NCBI GenBank assembly: GCA_905147135.1
Contig: LR990048.1
Location: 14,058,563-14,122,562, forward strand
Direction: 5' to 3'
Source of the DNA: Blastobasis lacticolella
Lineage: Eukaryota; Arthropoda; Insecta; Lepidoptera; Blastobasidae
DNA length: 64,000 bases
Of this stretch, positions 1 to 10,842 are shown piece after piece (position 1 is the stretch's first letter; each line of letters opens with the position of its first letter). The notes under the pieces are model-generated. The model did no database searches. It saw only the letters and a list, made by a program, of their open reading frames with translations, and was not told the origin of the DNA. The position numbers were made by a program, and so were the translations under genes.

Positions 1-60
1 GGGCGGCTCCAATTCAAACGGGATACCCCGCTATGCCCTACCTCTTGATTGACCAAGTTC
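1..60. repeat. Fragment of a dispersed LINE-tail-like repeat
   Basis: The opening bases match, with a few changes, the stretch near 59847-59885 (shared core CGGGATACCCCGCTATGCCC versus CGGTATACCCTGCTATGCCC). It is therefore a piece of the same interspersed family and not part of a gene. Confidence 0.5.
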
Positions 61-149
61 GAGGTCTTAAGGGGAGTCGAGAGGTTCTATGAATAGTAAA
101 ACACGACAACACGGGCACCTGTTACCAGTATATCCGTCAAAAGAGTCAG

Positions 150-503
150 TTAACACAGCCAAACACAATACCTAAGATATCCCGGATATCGGCCAGTACG
201 AGATTAGTATGGCTCTTAAACAGCTCAAAAACAACAAGGTGCCGGGAAATGATGGCTGAGCTTCTGAAAACTGGTGGCAGACCTGTGCTTAAGACCCTTC
301 AGAAGTTTTTCAACTCCGTCATCTTAGATGGAAAAACACCGGAATCATGGCACAGAAAGTATAATGATATTGTTGAAGAACTCTTAAAGAACTTTAGACC
401 AATATCACTGCTGAGCCACGTAAATAAGCTGTTCTCGAGAGTCATTACGAGTCATCTCGTGCGCAGGACTTCCAGCCTCCCGATCAAGCCGAATACTGGT
501 TAG
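150..503 (+). mobile_element. RTE-like LINE reverse transcriptase fragment (N-terminal part)
   Basis: The translation carries the start of a LINE reverse transcriptase domain: a lysine-rich LKQLKNNKVPG motif just upstream, then the FRPISLLSHVNKLFSRVI block that precedes the finger/palm region in RTE-type elements. A frameshift separates the first motif from the 84-residue open part (249-503). It ends abruptly against a SINE-1 tail, so this is a truncated dead copy. Catalytic aspartates are not present in the remaining piece. Confidence 0.75.
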
Positions 504-515
504 GTTCGCCTGTCA

Positions 516-635
516 AGACGGTCACGGTGCTCAGGTGGCAGTAGCTATACTGTAATTAACCTGATCTGCCAAATCCTAGTTCATATTCAAGGCGAACTCC
601 AGGCCCTCGCGCGCGGGAGTACAACCGGGACAAAT
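516..635 (+). repeat. SINE-1, 3' part only
   Basis: Matches the 3' half of the SINE-1 family, including the segments CTGATCTGCCAAATCCT and CAGGCCCTCGCGCGCG. The tRNA-like head is missing. It directly abuts the upstream LINE fragment. Confidence 0.75.
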
Positions 636-639
636 AAGT

Positions 640-1195
640 ACTTATTTATTAAGGTGCTCATCTATTTAACCAATAATTCTCGAATCGAATTACGTTAACT
701 TTTGTTTCAATTGAAAATTAAGAACTTACACTGAGAGCTACAATAATTTACGATGTATCTAATAATCGGACAATAAAACTTACCTCCCTTCAAGTAACGA
801 AATAATTCAAAAGTAAATAAATGTTTTTACCTTACCTTCAGGAGTAAGAACTCCGAACAAACAATACTCTCTAAAACAAAACGGCATAGTAAAATGTTAA
901 TTAAAAAGTGCTACATACATGTCACCGCTATTGGTTTGATACCTATACCAGCGCCCTTGGTCCTTTCTAATAAATATTTTAAAATAATATAATATGTTCC
1001 TGACCTCATTGAAACGAATTTGAAATTCTACCGGTTCAACTCACAAAATCTCCTTCGTGCTAGCAGACTTATTGTCGACGATGAACATCATTCTTATTTA
1101 TTCGTTATATCTAAGATAAATAAAGACGATTTATATGTCTACGGTAGATGTTTGTAAATATGCGTATTACTCATGGTTCTAAATGCTGATAAGAT
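640..1195. other. AT-rich stretch, no gene seen
   Basis: No open frame, splice pair or repeat family was recognised on either strand. Short A/T runs dominate. Confidence 0.5.
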
Positions 1196-1272
1196 ATTAC
1201 ACCAGATGTACCACGCGATAGTTTTTAGTTAATGAATGAGTAATAAATATCGCCTTAGGAGACAACAAAAGG

Positions 1273-1440
1273 GCTTCTGAAAATATAAAAATTTGGTCCG
1301 ACTTCAAAGCTAAAAGAAAAACCGATAATGCAGTACTAAAATTTGGTAATGCCGACTTGCCCGAGGATCGCATTGAAGAAGGTATATAGATTGATATATG
1401 GAATATTTTACAACAGCATAAGCCTTTAAGAAGGCGTGAG
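1273..1440 (+). pseudogene. Decayed copy of first exon of GNAT acetyltransferase
   Basis: The + strand reads SENIKIW, then AKRKTDNA and DLPEDRIEE. These line up residue by residue with SENIKIW, AKRHTDGA and DLPKDRIEE in the first exon of the intact acetyltransferase at 4523-4691. The initiating ATG has become AGG, a TAG stop follows shortly after the DRIEE block, and the donor region is eroded. DNA similarity also extends a little upstream. This is a partial tandem duplicate that has lost coding capacity; no matching exons 2-4 were found beside it. Confidence 0.85.
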
Positions 1441-1697
1441 TTAATAAAGATTTTAGAAATAATCATGGTATTAAGTGAAGAAATCAGTTCACTTCAGAAT
1501 AATAATTCTGTAACTAACTATAGGTACTATCTACCCATTACTAAATCCGATATTTTTCTGATTCTTTAACATTAAAGAAGTTGTTTCGCTTTCGTGATCC
1601 TGTCGTCATTCTCTTCTCAGTTCATCCCGAATTATAAATAAGGCATGTTTGGTTCTAGAACACTAATTTCTAAATAGAAATGCTGGTACTCGTAAAA

Positions 1698-1757
1698 ATC
1701 TACATTTTGGATGGCATCTGTCAAACTTAAAACTGTAATAAATCTGTAACTATTGGT
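1698..1757 (+). repeat. Left copy of an imperfect ~60-bp direct repeat flanking a LINE
   Basis: Resembles 2722-2771: both contain ATCTACATTTT, then CTGTCAA and CTTAAAACTGTAATAA, with small differences in between. It is too long and too divergent to be a simple target-site duplication. Confidence 0.6.
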
Positions 1758-1770
1758 GCTGGAATACTAT

Positions 1771-2705
1771 TTATTTATTTATTTATTTAACAGTTTATTG
1801 TACACAATATAACAAATACAGAAAGTACAGATTACTTATGACACAACAGGCACTACTTATCTCTAAAAGAAATCTCTTCCAGTAGGCCTACAAAAGAGAT
1901 ATGTAAAATTAAACGCAGATAAGACGTGCACAATGACTATAATTATAATACTATAAATAAATACATACATAAAATTCTATACTTACTATACTAATATACC
2001 ATAAAAATAAAATAAACATATACCATAACGGATTGGAAGCCATTTGAACGATAACTGGAAATATGGTCATATTTTTGCAGTCCGAAAATAAACCGGATAC
2101 ATAAGTTTTGAAGGCGCTCAAGTTTGTTCAAAATCTCCTCAGTGGCATCCAAGTAGCAGGAGTCAGCATAGTCGAGAAGAGGAAGGAGAAGAGCTTGAAC
2201 TAGAGATATTTTGGTTTTGAAGGGCAGGAAATTTTGAAGGCATTTAAGTGAGTGAAACGAGAAATGTATCTTCTTGCTGACCTCATTGACGTGAGATACC
2301 CAGGACAAGTTAGTATCAAAAACAAGGCCAAGATTCTTTGCTGATTTACTCAGAAGGATTGGTATCCCGTCGTATAATATTTGTGGAGTAACAGAGAGAT
2401 TACTAAACTGCCTACGCATATATGGACTGCCGATAATCAGAGCCTGGGACTTTTTAGGATTTACTAATAGACCAAACGATTTAGCCCAGGTACATATACG
2501 TTGTAAATCTCTATTAACGCAGTCAAAAGCGTTATCGGTATCTGTGATTTTAAAGTGGTGGTAAATTTGCAAGTCGTCTGCGTAGAGGTGGAAATTGGAA
2601 GTTATGACTGAAGTGACCGTATTAATGAAAATTGAGAAGAGGAGAGGTGAGAGAACGCCACCCTGCGGTACGCCCGCAACAAGATCACGCCAATCCGAGT
2701 AGACC
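1771..2705 (-). mobile_element. 5'-truncated Jockey/CR1-like LINE, reverse transcriptase C-terminal part
   Basis: Read on the minus strand the element begins with a palm-domain block containing VPQGGVLSPLLF and the catalytic YADD box (about 2600-2690). A 193-codon frame (1991-2572) follows with motifs typical of the thumb/C-terminal region, such as AKNLGLVFD and HVNEVSKKI. It ends in a short 3' untranslated part and an (AAAT)n tail at 1771-1790. There is no endonuclease domain, so it is a 5'-truncated copy. A related 3' end lies at 31625-31800. Confidence 0.85.
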
Positions 2706-2721
2706 TAGTACTAGATACTAG

Positions 2722-2771
2722 ATCTACATTTTAATTGACAGCTGTCAATCTTAAAACTGTAATAACTTTGA
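2722..2771 (+). repeat. Right copy of the direct repeat flanking the LINE
   Basis: Partner of 1698-1757. The two copies bracket the truncated LINE. Confidence 0.6.
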
Positions 2772-2779
2772 GACTATTT

Positions 2780-4500
2780 TCCTTAAAACGCTTGTTCCAG
2801 AACAGCAAATACTCATAGATATCGATGGGCACTATCATTTCTTATTAGGATCTAGTTTTCTAAGAGCAATGGTTTCCGAGTTATTTAGGTTTTATACACT
2901 CTCTTTATACTTACTACTGATGTTATACTTTGTAGTTATAATTTTGAATGAGCCACCATACACTCAGTTTAAATAAACATTCGTAAAGGACAGAAATAAC
3001 TACGTTTTAAAACATTTTGTCGTAATATTGTCCCAAAATCATGTCTTCAACCAGTTGAGGTCAAATTTAAGCAGTGCGGTATATCCCACAACAGAATCAA
3101 TCAATGTGAATAAAAATTCCCAACATGACAGAATCAATCTTCTGAATTGAAACATTTTGAAGTTTTTATGTTCTTATATCCTCAAGATAATATATTGAAT
3201 GTATTATCATAGAGCCTGTAACTATCGGACAATCAATACGCTTTTAATGAAAATCGGCCAAGTAGCTTTTGAGCTAGAATTAACATCCAAACAAACATTC
3301 ATATCCACATACATACATACAAACCCCTTTCTCCCGCAAGAGTAGGTAGAGACGACATTGTTCCACTTGCTATGGTCCTGACAAATCTCTGTCGATTCTT
3401 CCACGTTTTTTAACTTTACATACATAGATTGTTAACTTTATTACCCTTCCTTAGCTCCCTCGTAGTCGGGTAAAAATATCAGATATCATAGTATTCGAGA
3501 AAAATCAATCGAGGTGGTCCAATTTCTTAACATATTTCTTTTGTTATACTTTTTAGTTAAAAAAATGCAACATTCGTGTTTCATACATTTTTGGATCAAA
3601 AATCTAAGTGTCGGCCAGAACAAAATTATTAGTTTCCAATAGAGAAAACAGTTCTTAACATTGTTTACTGTGACGTCAAATCCGCACGTCCGACGGTCGA
3701 TTATTATTGGCTTTTAGAAAAGCGATACTTAGTACCTACTGTACGCCCGGTGGTACATAGTGGTGGTGGTGGTGGGTGTACTGGTTTGGCACCATAGTAT
3801 GAAATAATAGAACCTGTGTGATGTGCACTTTTTACGCCTGTGTGTGAACAGACAGTCGGAGACATATGGTCAATAATCATGCGAGTCGTTTAAAATAACG
3901 CGCGTAAAAGCGTCGAAAAAGCTCTCGTGCAAACGTTGCCTAACTCACAATCTTTCGTAAATCTCTCGTGCGAACGTTGCCTAACTTGAAAAACCAGAAT
4001 AACACCACCGTTTTCTTTGTTGTTACCGTGACATGGCACCGCGCGGTGCGCCGCGCAGTGCACTGCACTGCATAAGTAGAGCTCGGGCCTAAGGGGTTGG
4101 TGGTAATACTCTGCCAGACACCACACGGTCGGTCTACTAAACTCAATCAACTAACTAAACTCAAAAGTACCCGATAAAACTTAGTTCACTACAACTAAAT
4201 ATCGGATTAACTAAGGATCGGATAGAATTCCGAGAAAATGCTATGCGAGGTACAGATCTAACTCGAACTCGGATAGTAGACAGTGTACACTTACGTAAAA
4301 TATAAATAATAAATTAAAATAATATTGGTTAGGTAACTATAATTTTTTTTAACAAACAGATCTATCTTACTGTTTTTATGCCCTTTTGTACAATGAACAA
4401 TTAGGTTATACATACACACTTATCTCTCATATAATTATAGTTCCAAATACCGATAAGAATCATTGCACTATTGCCTTTGTACGTGACTAGACGATACTTT
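2780..4500. other. No gene seen; short repeat pieces
   Basis: Mostly AT-rich sequence without a supportable gene. It contains a dispersed-looking piece around 3330-3410 (GTAGAGACGACATTGTTCCA), a TGG-rich run at 3757-3778, and a Family A end fragment near 4110-4133 (CTGCCAGACACCACACGGTC). A TATAAATA stretch near 4298 lies about 225 bases before the acetyltransferase start and could be promoter sequence, but this is unproven. Confidence 0.4.
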
Positions 4501-4522
4501 ATGTGGCGTCAGCTATGTGATA

Positions 4523-6966
4523 ATGTCTTCCGAAAATATTAAAATTTGGTTGAGGTTTACCGCTAAAAGACATACCGATGGTGCATTTATAAATTTTCGT
4601 ATACAAGACTTGCCCAAGGATAGAATTGAAGAAGCTCTAGATTTCCGAATGAAATATTTTATTACAGAGGAAGTCTTTCAGAAAGCGTCAGGTAAGTTAA
4701 TTTTACATTTTTATATCGTTCGTATATTTTGGAAGTGCCAGTCAGAAAAACATTTTTATTCATTGCTTCGACGAGTTAGCAGAAATTGTTAAAATCTTCA
4801 AACATAATATGCGCGGCGAGACGTTTCGACGTCAATTAGTTTTGCGCTTCCCGCATCTAATGAATGAGAACTAACTTTATAACGATAGGAGCTTCATTGC
4901 CCGCGTTATAGGTGACATAAAGTAGCAGGTGCTCATAAAAATTTGTAGTATAATTAAGCATAAGTAAGGCAAACAATTATTTTGGGCCGCACGATAACTT
5001 ACCGTCAGAAGAGGTGGATGTCCAATCATCATCACACCATCATCACAGCCCATAACAGTCCACTGCAGGACTTAGGGCCTCTCCCACGAAAGGGGAGGTC
5101 ATTGCCATAATCTCCACGCTTGGCAGGCGGGTTGGAGATCGCAGTGCAGTGCGTGCAGTGCGCACCTTTCGGATTTGTCCCTTAGTCGCCTCTTACGACA
5201 CCCACGGGAAGAGATGGGGTGGTGCTATTCTTTGAGGTGGCGGCACCACACACCACCACCCACCAGAACAAAACCTGTACAGGTAAATGTTTGCAGGAAT
5301 TTATGCAGCCTCCTCCTGAAGTGCCGGCCAGTTAAAAGCATTTTATTCTTTACTTGGACGAGTTTTAGTAATAATATCAAGCTTGTCAAACTGAAATTGT
5401 TAAAAACTTCAAACATGATGTTCGAGCCGAAACATTTCGACTTCGATTAGTATAGCGCTTCTTGCATCCACTGAATGAAAGAGAAAAGTTTTGTTGGTCA
5501 CGTAAATAATATGGTGTCAACAAAAAATATAAGTATAATTAATCATAAGGCTAGGTTAGGCTGCACGATCACTTGCCGTCAGATGAGATGGAAGATCGAT
5601 GCTCTTATCGGGTCACCATCATCATCATCATCACAGCCCATAACAGTCCACTGCAAGACTTCGGGCCTCTCCCACGAAAGGGGAGGTCATTGCCATAATC
5701 TCCACGCTTGGCAGGCGGGTTGGAGATCGCAGTGCAGTTGATGTAAATCTACCCAGAAAGATGCTGCTGCCCACCTTTCGGATTTGTCCCTTAGTCGCCT
5801 CTTACGACACCCACGGGAAGAGATGGGGTGGTGCTATTCTTTGAGGTGGCGGCACCACAAACCACATCGCACCACACCACACCTTATCGGGTAATAAAAT
5901 AATATTGTACAGTTAAAATTAAATTAACATTGCAGGAATTTACAAAAATGAAAAAGCAAAGGCGGAATTTCGAGAAGTACTTAAACTGCTGATGTACGAC
6001 GCCAAAACTCATACCGTTGTTTGTTACCTTGACGACGGGGCCGAGCCAGCACTAATCGCTGGTATATCTACAATGGCAATAACAAACAAAGACGATGTCA
6101 GCGAAGATATAATAGAACGGTTGAAGAAATTGGTACATAACAGTCATATAGGAAACATTTAAATAAAGCGAAATTTTAGAACAAGTGATATTGCTACAAA
6201 ACTATGCGAAACTGTAAAATTCAAATTTTTTTAGGTTACAACCAAAGAAATCTGGAAGCTTTTTGAAATACTTAAAGGAACAGAAGATATGTTTGACGTG
6301 TTCAAGACATGCAATGTCCAGACATGCTACGAAGGTAGAGGAATCCTCGTCCATCCTGATTATCGGAAAATGGGTATTGCAAAAGAGTTTATGAAGACGA
6401 GGTGAGATTATTAATATTAGGATGATAGGACAAGACAGAATATCTGTCTAGTATGTTATAATTAGCCGTGTGGTGGCCGGCAGAGTAGAATAGCCCCAAC
6501 CCCTTAAACTCATAGGTGTCGTACAAGGCGACTAATGTTTTCGAGGCAAAAGATCTTGAGTCTTCGAAGGCTGGAAAATGGGCTGCAGCGTTTTCCATTG
6601 TAATATTTTCAACACTGTGATCTCCAACCCGCCTGCCCAGCATGGAGATTATGGCAATAACCTCCCCTCTCGTAAGAGAGGCCTTAAGTCCTGCAGAGGA
6701 CTGTTATGGGATGATGATGTTGATGATGTAATTTGTCAAAACTTAGCTAGGATAAAAATTTTGTTTATAGGAGACTAATATGCCAGGCAGAGGGGATCCC
6801 GGTCACCGAAGCGTGGATGACATCTATTGGCACGCAGAAGGCGGCCGCCCGTGATGGATGGCAGACGGGTGTCGAGGTTTCTGCGAAAGAGCTAGAACAA
6901 CAGTTTAATGTCCCGTTTGATGTGGGTGCACCTGTATTGAAAGTGATGTATGTTAAAATAAATTAA
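4523..6966 (+). CDS. GNAT-family N-acetyltransferase, insect AANAT-like (4 exons, 242 aa)
   Basis: The predicted coding exons are 4523-4691, 5936-6132, 6235-6401 and 6771-6966. All introns are GT-AG, the phases agree, and the total is 243 codons including TAA. The fold is GCN5-related: an N-terminal alpha1 block with an acidic TEE after DFRMKYF, then beta strands reading VVCYLDDG and LIAGISTMAI. The acetyl-CoA-binding motif is GRGILVHPDYRKMGIA, with RKMGIA at about residues 166-171 matching the Q/RxxGxG/A rule. The length and a conserved C-terminal VLKVMYVKIN strand fit insect arylalkylamine N-acetyltransferase-like proteins, which acetylate biogenic amines or polyamines with acetyl-CoA in the cytosol. 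The substrate cannot be told from sequence. Introns 1 and 3 hold Family A retroposons. An AATAAA overlaps the last codons. An alternative 5' exon cannot be excluded. Confidence 0.88.
4732..5317 (+). repeat. First unit of a ~0.6-kb tandem duplication in GNAT intron 1
   Basis: Matches 5318-5930 over most of its length: GAAGTGCC, a CTTCAAACATRATR stretch, the TTTCGAC stretch, GCACGAT and an embedded minus-strand Family A copy all recur in the same order. The unit ends with TTTGCAGGAATTTA (5290-5303), resembling the real acceptor of exon 2 at 5929-5943. Confidence 0.75.
5015..5262 (-). mobile_element. Family A (GAT)n-tailed retroposon, in GNAT intron 1
   Basis: The reverse strand reads a head with GTGGTGCCGCCACCTCAAAG, then CTCCAACCCGCCTGCCAAGC and a GATGATG tail (seen as ATCATCATC on +). 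It is the same subfamily as 5608-5880 and 38433-38684. It was copied together with its flanks in the intron duplication. Confidence 0.8.
5318..5930 (+). repeat. Second unit of the tandem duplication in GNAT intron 1
   Basis: Partner of 4732-5317. Both units carry a Family A copy at the same internal position, so duplication followed retroposon insertion. Confidence 0.75.
5608..5880 (-). mobile_element. Family A retroposon, second intronic copy
   Basis: Near-identical to 5015-5262 with an additional internal stretch (GATGCTGCTGCCCACC region) that the first copy lost. The ATC-rich end at 5611-5630 is the tail. Confidence 0.8.
6466..6729 (+). mobile_element. Family A retroposon in GNAT intron 3
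   Basis: Begins GTGTGGTGGCCGGCAGAGTA and ends in a degenerate GATGATGATGTTGATGATG tail. It carries the standard internal block CTCCAACCCGCCTGCC. It belongs to the CCGGCAGAG-headed subfamily, unlike the two intron 1 copies. Confidence 0.8.
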
Positions 6967-7165
6967 TATCTAAATGAAAATGTGTCATACGACATCTTCA
7001 TGCAAAATATCTAGAAAAAAAGCTGTCCTCATAATATACTATATATGTGTCGAAAAGTCATAAAACACGGTTTACCGGCAATATGTTACAGTCATGAATT
7101 CATTAAAATTAAATACTAAACTATAAAAAATTAAGTGATGAGTAACGTAATTAAAGACAGTACTG

Positions 7166-7603
7166 TAGCATGTGTGCTCGTGCAGGCCTTAGGTAAGGTC
7201 GGGTTCTAGGACAGGTAGGTGTCGGAGGCCGTATGTTTGGACGGGCTCTAAGTTAGCTAGGCGTTCGGGTTGGCCTGCTGCTCCTGTAGAGTAACCGGGG
7301 CTCTAGTCGGTTAAGTAGGTTAGAGCAAGTAGGATGTAGGCGTGTAGGTTTAGATAGGTCGGAGCAAGTAGGACGCAAGCTGTTAAGGCCTTGCCACACA
7401 CAAAGCTCGGCGCGAGCGCGGTGCGATAGTTGCTAGGCAACTATAGCGCGGCGCGATAGTTGCTAGGCAACTAAAGCGCGGCGCGAAAGTTGCTAGGCAA
7501 CTACCGCGCCGCGCGATGGTTGCCTAGCAACTATTGCATCGCGCTCGCGCCGAGCTTTGTGTATGGCAAGGCCTTTAGCCTGCGTCTATGAGCACACATA
7601 GCA
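7166..7603. mobile_element. Foldback element with central 30-bp palindromic repeats
   Basis: The outer ends are inverted (AGCATGTGTGCTCGT near 7168 against ATGAGCACACATAGC near 7588). The core 7385-7575 is a long palindrome centred at 7480. Its arms run AAGGCCTTGCCACACACAAA inward and pair with only about three mismatches over 57 bases. Inside, GTTGCTAGGCAAC or its mirror recurs at 7429, 7459, 7489 and 7519, an exact 30-bp spacing, separated by GCGCGGCGCGA. There is no coding frame. Best read as a non-autonomous foldback or MITE-like DNA element. Confidence 0.75.
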
Positions 7604-7967
7604 CTGGCTAGGTAATAATTAAAATGTGTTCCATTTGAATTAGATGTAAGGTATCATATGTATTTTATAGGATTCTTCCAATAACGCTTCTCAATATAAC
7701 ATTGATTAAACATTTGCATTTTTACTTTAAAATCAGTGTAACACGCAGTGCTACAGTACCTATATACAGGGTGTTTCATAATACATGTATAAAGCCGAAA
7801 GGGTGTTAAAGTAGAGCTTTCAAAGAGTGCACTGGCGACTTCATTTTATCCGGACATTGAATTTTAATTTTAATAAAAAAAAAAAATTTTTAAAGATAAA
7901 TAACCATATCGACTACGTTGAAGCGCAGCTCTATTTCAAGTTGATGATCATATAAAAAACAGGTTAA

Positions 7968-8405
7968 TAACCTCGTGCGACCCCTATCGAAACAAAGCAA
8001 CCTCCTCAAGCCTACTACCAGGAGCCTAATGCTGCGTACACACCGGGCGATGTGTGACGCGCACCCGTTTCGGCTAACGATTGTCCGTTGGCGTGTGCCA
8101 GCCGGCAATCCGCAGTGCAGCGTGGCGGTAACATCAAACGGATAAAAGTAATCATCCAATCGCAGTTTGGGCGGATACCGAAGGCCAACAAACAAACGTG
8201 CAAATACGAGCCCGAATCGGTTCCCAAAACTCCCAAAGATCGTTTGCTTGACCACGAAATGCAAGTATTAGACCTTAGAAGTCCAAATAATTCGGCCGAC
8301 AGCCCTTCGTTGGCGTACGTTGAGTGTGTACACACCATAAGGACGAGTAATAACCTCGTGCCATTCATATCAAAACAAACCAACCTCCTTCATCTTACTA
8401 CCAGG
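7968..8405 (+). repeat. Direct repeat pair enclosing an unassigned 330-bp block
   Basis: 7968-8022 and 8353-8405 are similar (AACCTCGTGC, AACAAAGCAACCTCCT versus AACAAACCAACCTCCT, then TACTACCAGG). The enclosed block starts and ends with a GTACACACC motif. No family is recognised. Confidence 0.45.
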
Positions 8406-8512
8406 CGTCGTACTAAATGTTACCTACTTATCTACATGAATAGGCTCTACCAAATTAACTAGGAACTTGCCTACACTAATTATTTTCGATAGGTAGGTAT
8501 GCTTAAATAGTC

Positions 8513-8852
8513 GGAGCGTCGGTGGCCTAAGGTTGCGGTATCCGACTCGTACGCGTGAGGTACCGGGTTCGAATCCCACTGCCGCCATGTACCACTAACT
8601 CTTTTCTAAGTTATGCACAGTAGCTGAATACTAACCGATGCTTTTACGGTGAGGGAAATCATCGTGATGAAACTTACGCATTCAGTTCAGACGACTGAAT
8701 GTGTAAGTAACCATGATCCAATCTGGTCAGGTTCCCTTGGTAGCAGGGTTAGGAGCCAGGAATGTCAGATGGAAGTCGCTCCACTGCAATTAATTACCTA
8801 ATCTGCCAAATCCTAGATCATGGACCATAGTCAAGGCGGACCACGGGCACGG
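8513..8852 (+). repeat. SINE-1, near full length
   Basis: The tRNA-like head has the B box GGTTCGAATCC after GAGGTACCG, then the CCATGTACCA stretch, the body ACCGATGC..TTACGGTGAGGG, and the 3' part CTGATCTGCC-like. It is derived from tRNA; the intact cloverleaf is not kept. Confidence 0.8.
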
Positions 8853-8885
8853 AAATCAATTTTGTGGAGAGAAAAGAATTTGTTA

Positions 8886-9142
8886 CAGTGGAGCGACTAC
8901 CATCTGACCTCCATGACCCTGCTACCAGGGGAACCTGACTCGATTGGATCATGGTTACAATTTCAGTTGCCAGAATTTGCAGATTTCATCATGATGTTTC
9001 CCTCACCATAGGAGCATCGGTTAATTTCAACTAATGTACATAACTCAGAAAAGAGTCATTGGTACATTGCCACAGCGGGATTCGAACCCGGCACCTCTCT
9101 CGCTTACGAGTCGGGTACTCAACCGCCCAGCCACCAACGTTC
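8886..9142 (-). repeat. SINE-1, inverted relative to its neighbour
   Basis: The reverse strand shows the head GGTGGCTGGGCGGTTGAGTA and the B box GGTTCGAATCC. Together with 8513-8852 it makes a long imperfect inverted pair separated by only about 30 bases. Confidence 0.8.
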
Positions 9143-9149
9143 TTGAAAA

Positions 9150-10840
9150 ACATACTTAAGATAGCTACATAACTAAAACAGAATTCGTTCAATTGATAAA
9201 TCGTTCTACACAAATAAGTAGGTACTCTGTCCTACTAAAATGGTTCACTCATCTAGGGACCTACCTAGCGTAGGAAACCACTTATGAGACTAGTTTTGTT
9301 GAAACAGATTACAGACAGGTTTTACTAAATACCTACATGTTTTCATTAACAGATAAAAGCGTTGTCTTTTCTGCCTATTTCCCGTCGGAAAAGAACCTCC
9401 TAACGTTACGATTAGGTACAAGCTAGGTAGCATATCTTAAAGTCTAGCTAGAACCTAGACCTTTAAAGCATGTAGGTACGTACCTTTTTAAAGTTATTTT
9501 ATGAAAACAAACAGCGTCAGGTGCCATACTTTCTTGCTTTCTTGTGGCTCGGATGACTGATAGGTATTAACTATCAAGTAAGCTTGCACTCGTATCGTAG
9601 CGTAGCTAGGTAGGTACACTCCATACACACAGATACACAACACTACGCAGGCTCTGGTTGCTATGCAATACGTAAATAGGTAGGTACCATGGTGTTTGGC
9701 CTACTGCTAGCTTGCATTCATACACAGAATAATGATTATCACAATACTTAAACGTTGAACGCTGAACACAGACAAGACTACGTTAATACTGGTACCTGAA
9801 GCTATAAATCTGGTTGCCTGGCTAGTAGAGTAATAAAAAAAAAAAAAAAAAAAAATCATTCGTTCACATCGTTAACACTCTTATCACAGTTATCTTCACA
9901 ATAGGTACTTAGGTATCCTACAACTACAACGCAACAATCATTTCGGTCACGCGAAAAGCTAAAAACTGAATGAACGAATACGACGCGAAAGTAGGCAAAT
10001 TTCGTCAATGGAAGTCGCGCCGCGGGTCAAACCACAAAATAAAGAACGGCCCGCCAAAGTATTCTATTTTTAGATTTTGTAGTTTTCAGTTTCTATTTTG
10101 ATGTCAAAAGCGCCGCCACAGCTCCGGCGCCGGCCTTGACCTTGACGGCACGTGCAAAAGGATTCGTACTTAGGGATCCGTGTTTTAGGGGTCTAACTTA
10201 TTTCGCCTTTTATGTTCTCTCGTTTTATGTTCTCCTGGTAGTTGCACCATAATGTTGATTTTTTTTTTATTTGTTAAAGTGAGTCTCAAGCGAATCCAAC
10301 TGTGGGCTTAATAATAATCCTTATGGCGATGGCCTACATTTGCTTATCACGATTTTATCGGGTAGTTTGGTACAATGACAGTAACCTAGACAGTAATTTC
10401 TAAAATTGTGTTTGGGTCCGTGCTCCACCTAGGTGACCTAGGTTCTCCAATTGGGTAAAGCATGGGATATTTACAGGTAAAGCTCCATCAACTAAGAATC
10501 ATTAAGTTAATTTTAGTTGATAAGAAATGTTCTTGAAAACGATAGGTACGATTACCTACGCGACACTGAAACATGACTGACAGACATGACATGAGAAAAC
10601 AAACTCGTAAAAAGACAAAGATGTTACATTAATTAGAGTTTGCTACATTAATATGCTACAGTAATTTGAATAAGACTACTTTGCTATTAGTTAGGTGGTG
10701 GTTCACTTTCGTAAAAACTATGAATGAACCTTTTGAATTAAAATCATAATTGATTACAATATTTTTTTGTACAGAACCCTCGAAACCAAAAAAATACAAA
10801 ACGGATAATTTAGACCTCCTTAATATTGCGCCTAGTACGT
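9150..10840. other. No gene seen
   Basis: Unassigned sequence inside the inverted-repeat interval. It includes a poly-A run at about 9834-9856 and many GTAGGTA-like short words. No coding or RNA gene is supported. Confidence 0.4.
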
Positions 10841-10842
10841 GG

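Noticed and set aside
6389..6778. Frames on both strands inside 6389-6778
   Set aside because: They read through a Family A retroposon in an intron; the same peptide pieces recur at other copies.
7421..7540. CRISPR-like array of 30-bp repeats
   Set aside because: The units are contiguous palindromic repeats with no unique spacers, in a eukaryotic foldback element.
8015..8462. Overlapping frames of 122-124 codons on both strands
   Set aside because: Frames on opposite strands of the same bases, no start context, splice or family; they lie in an unassigned repeat block.
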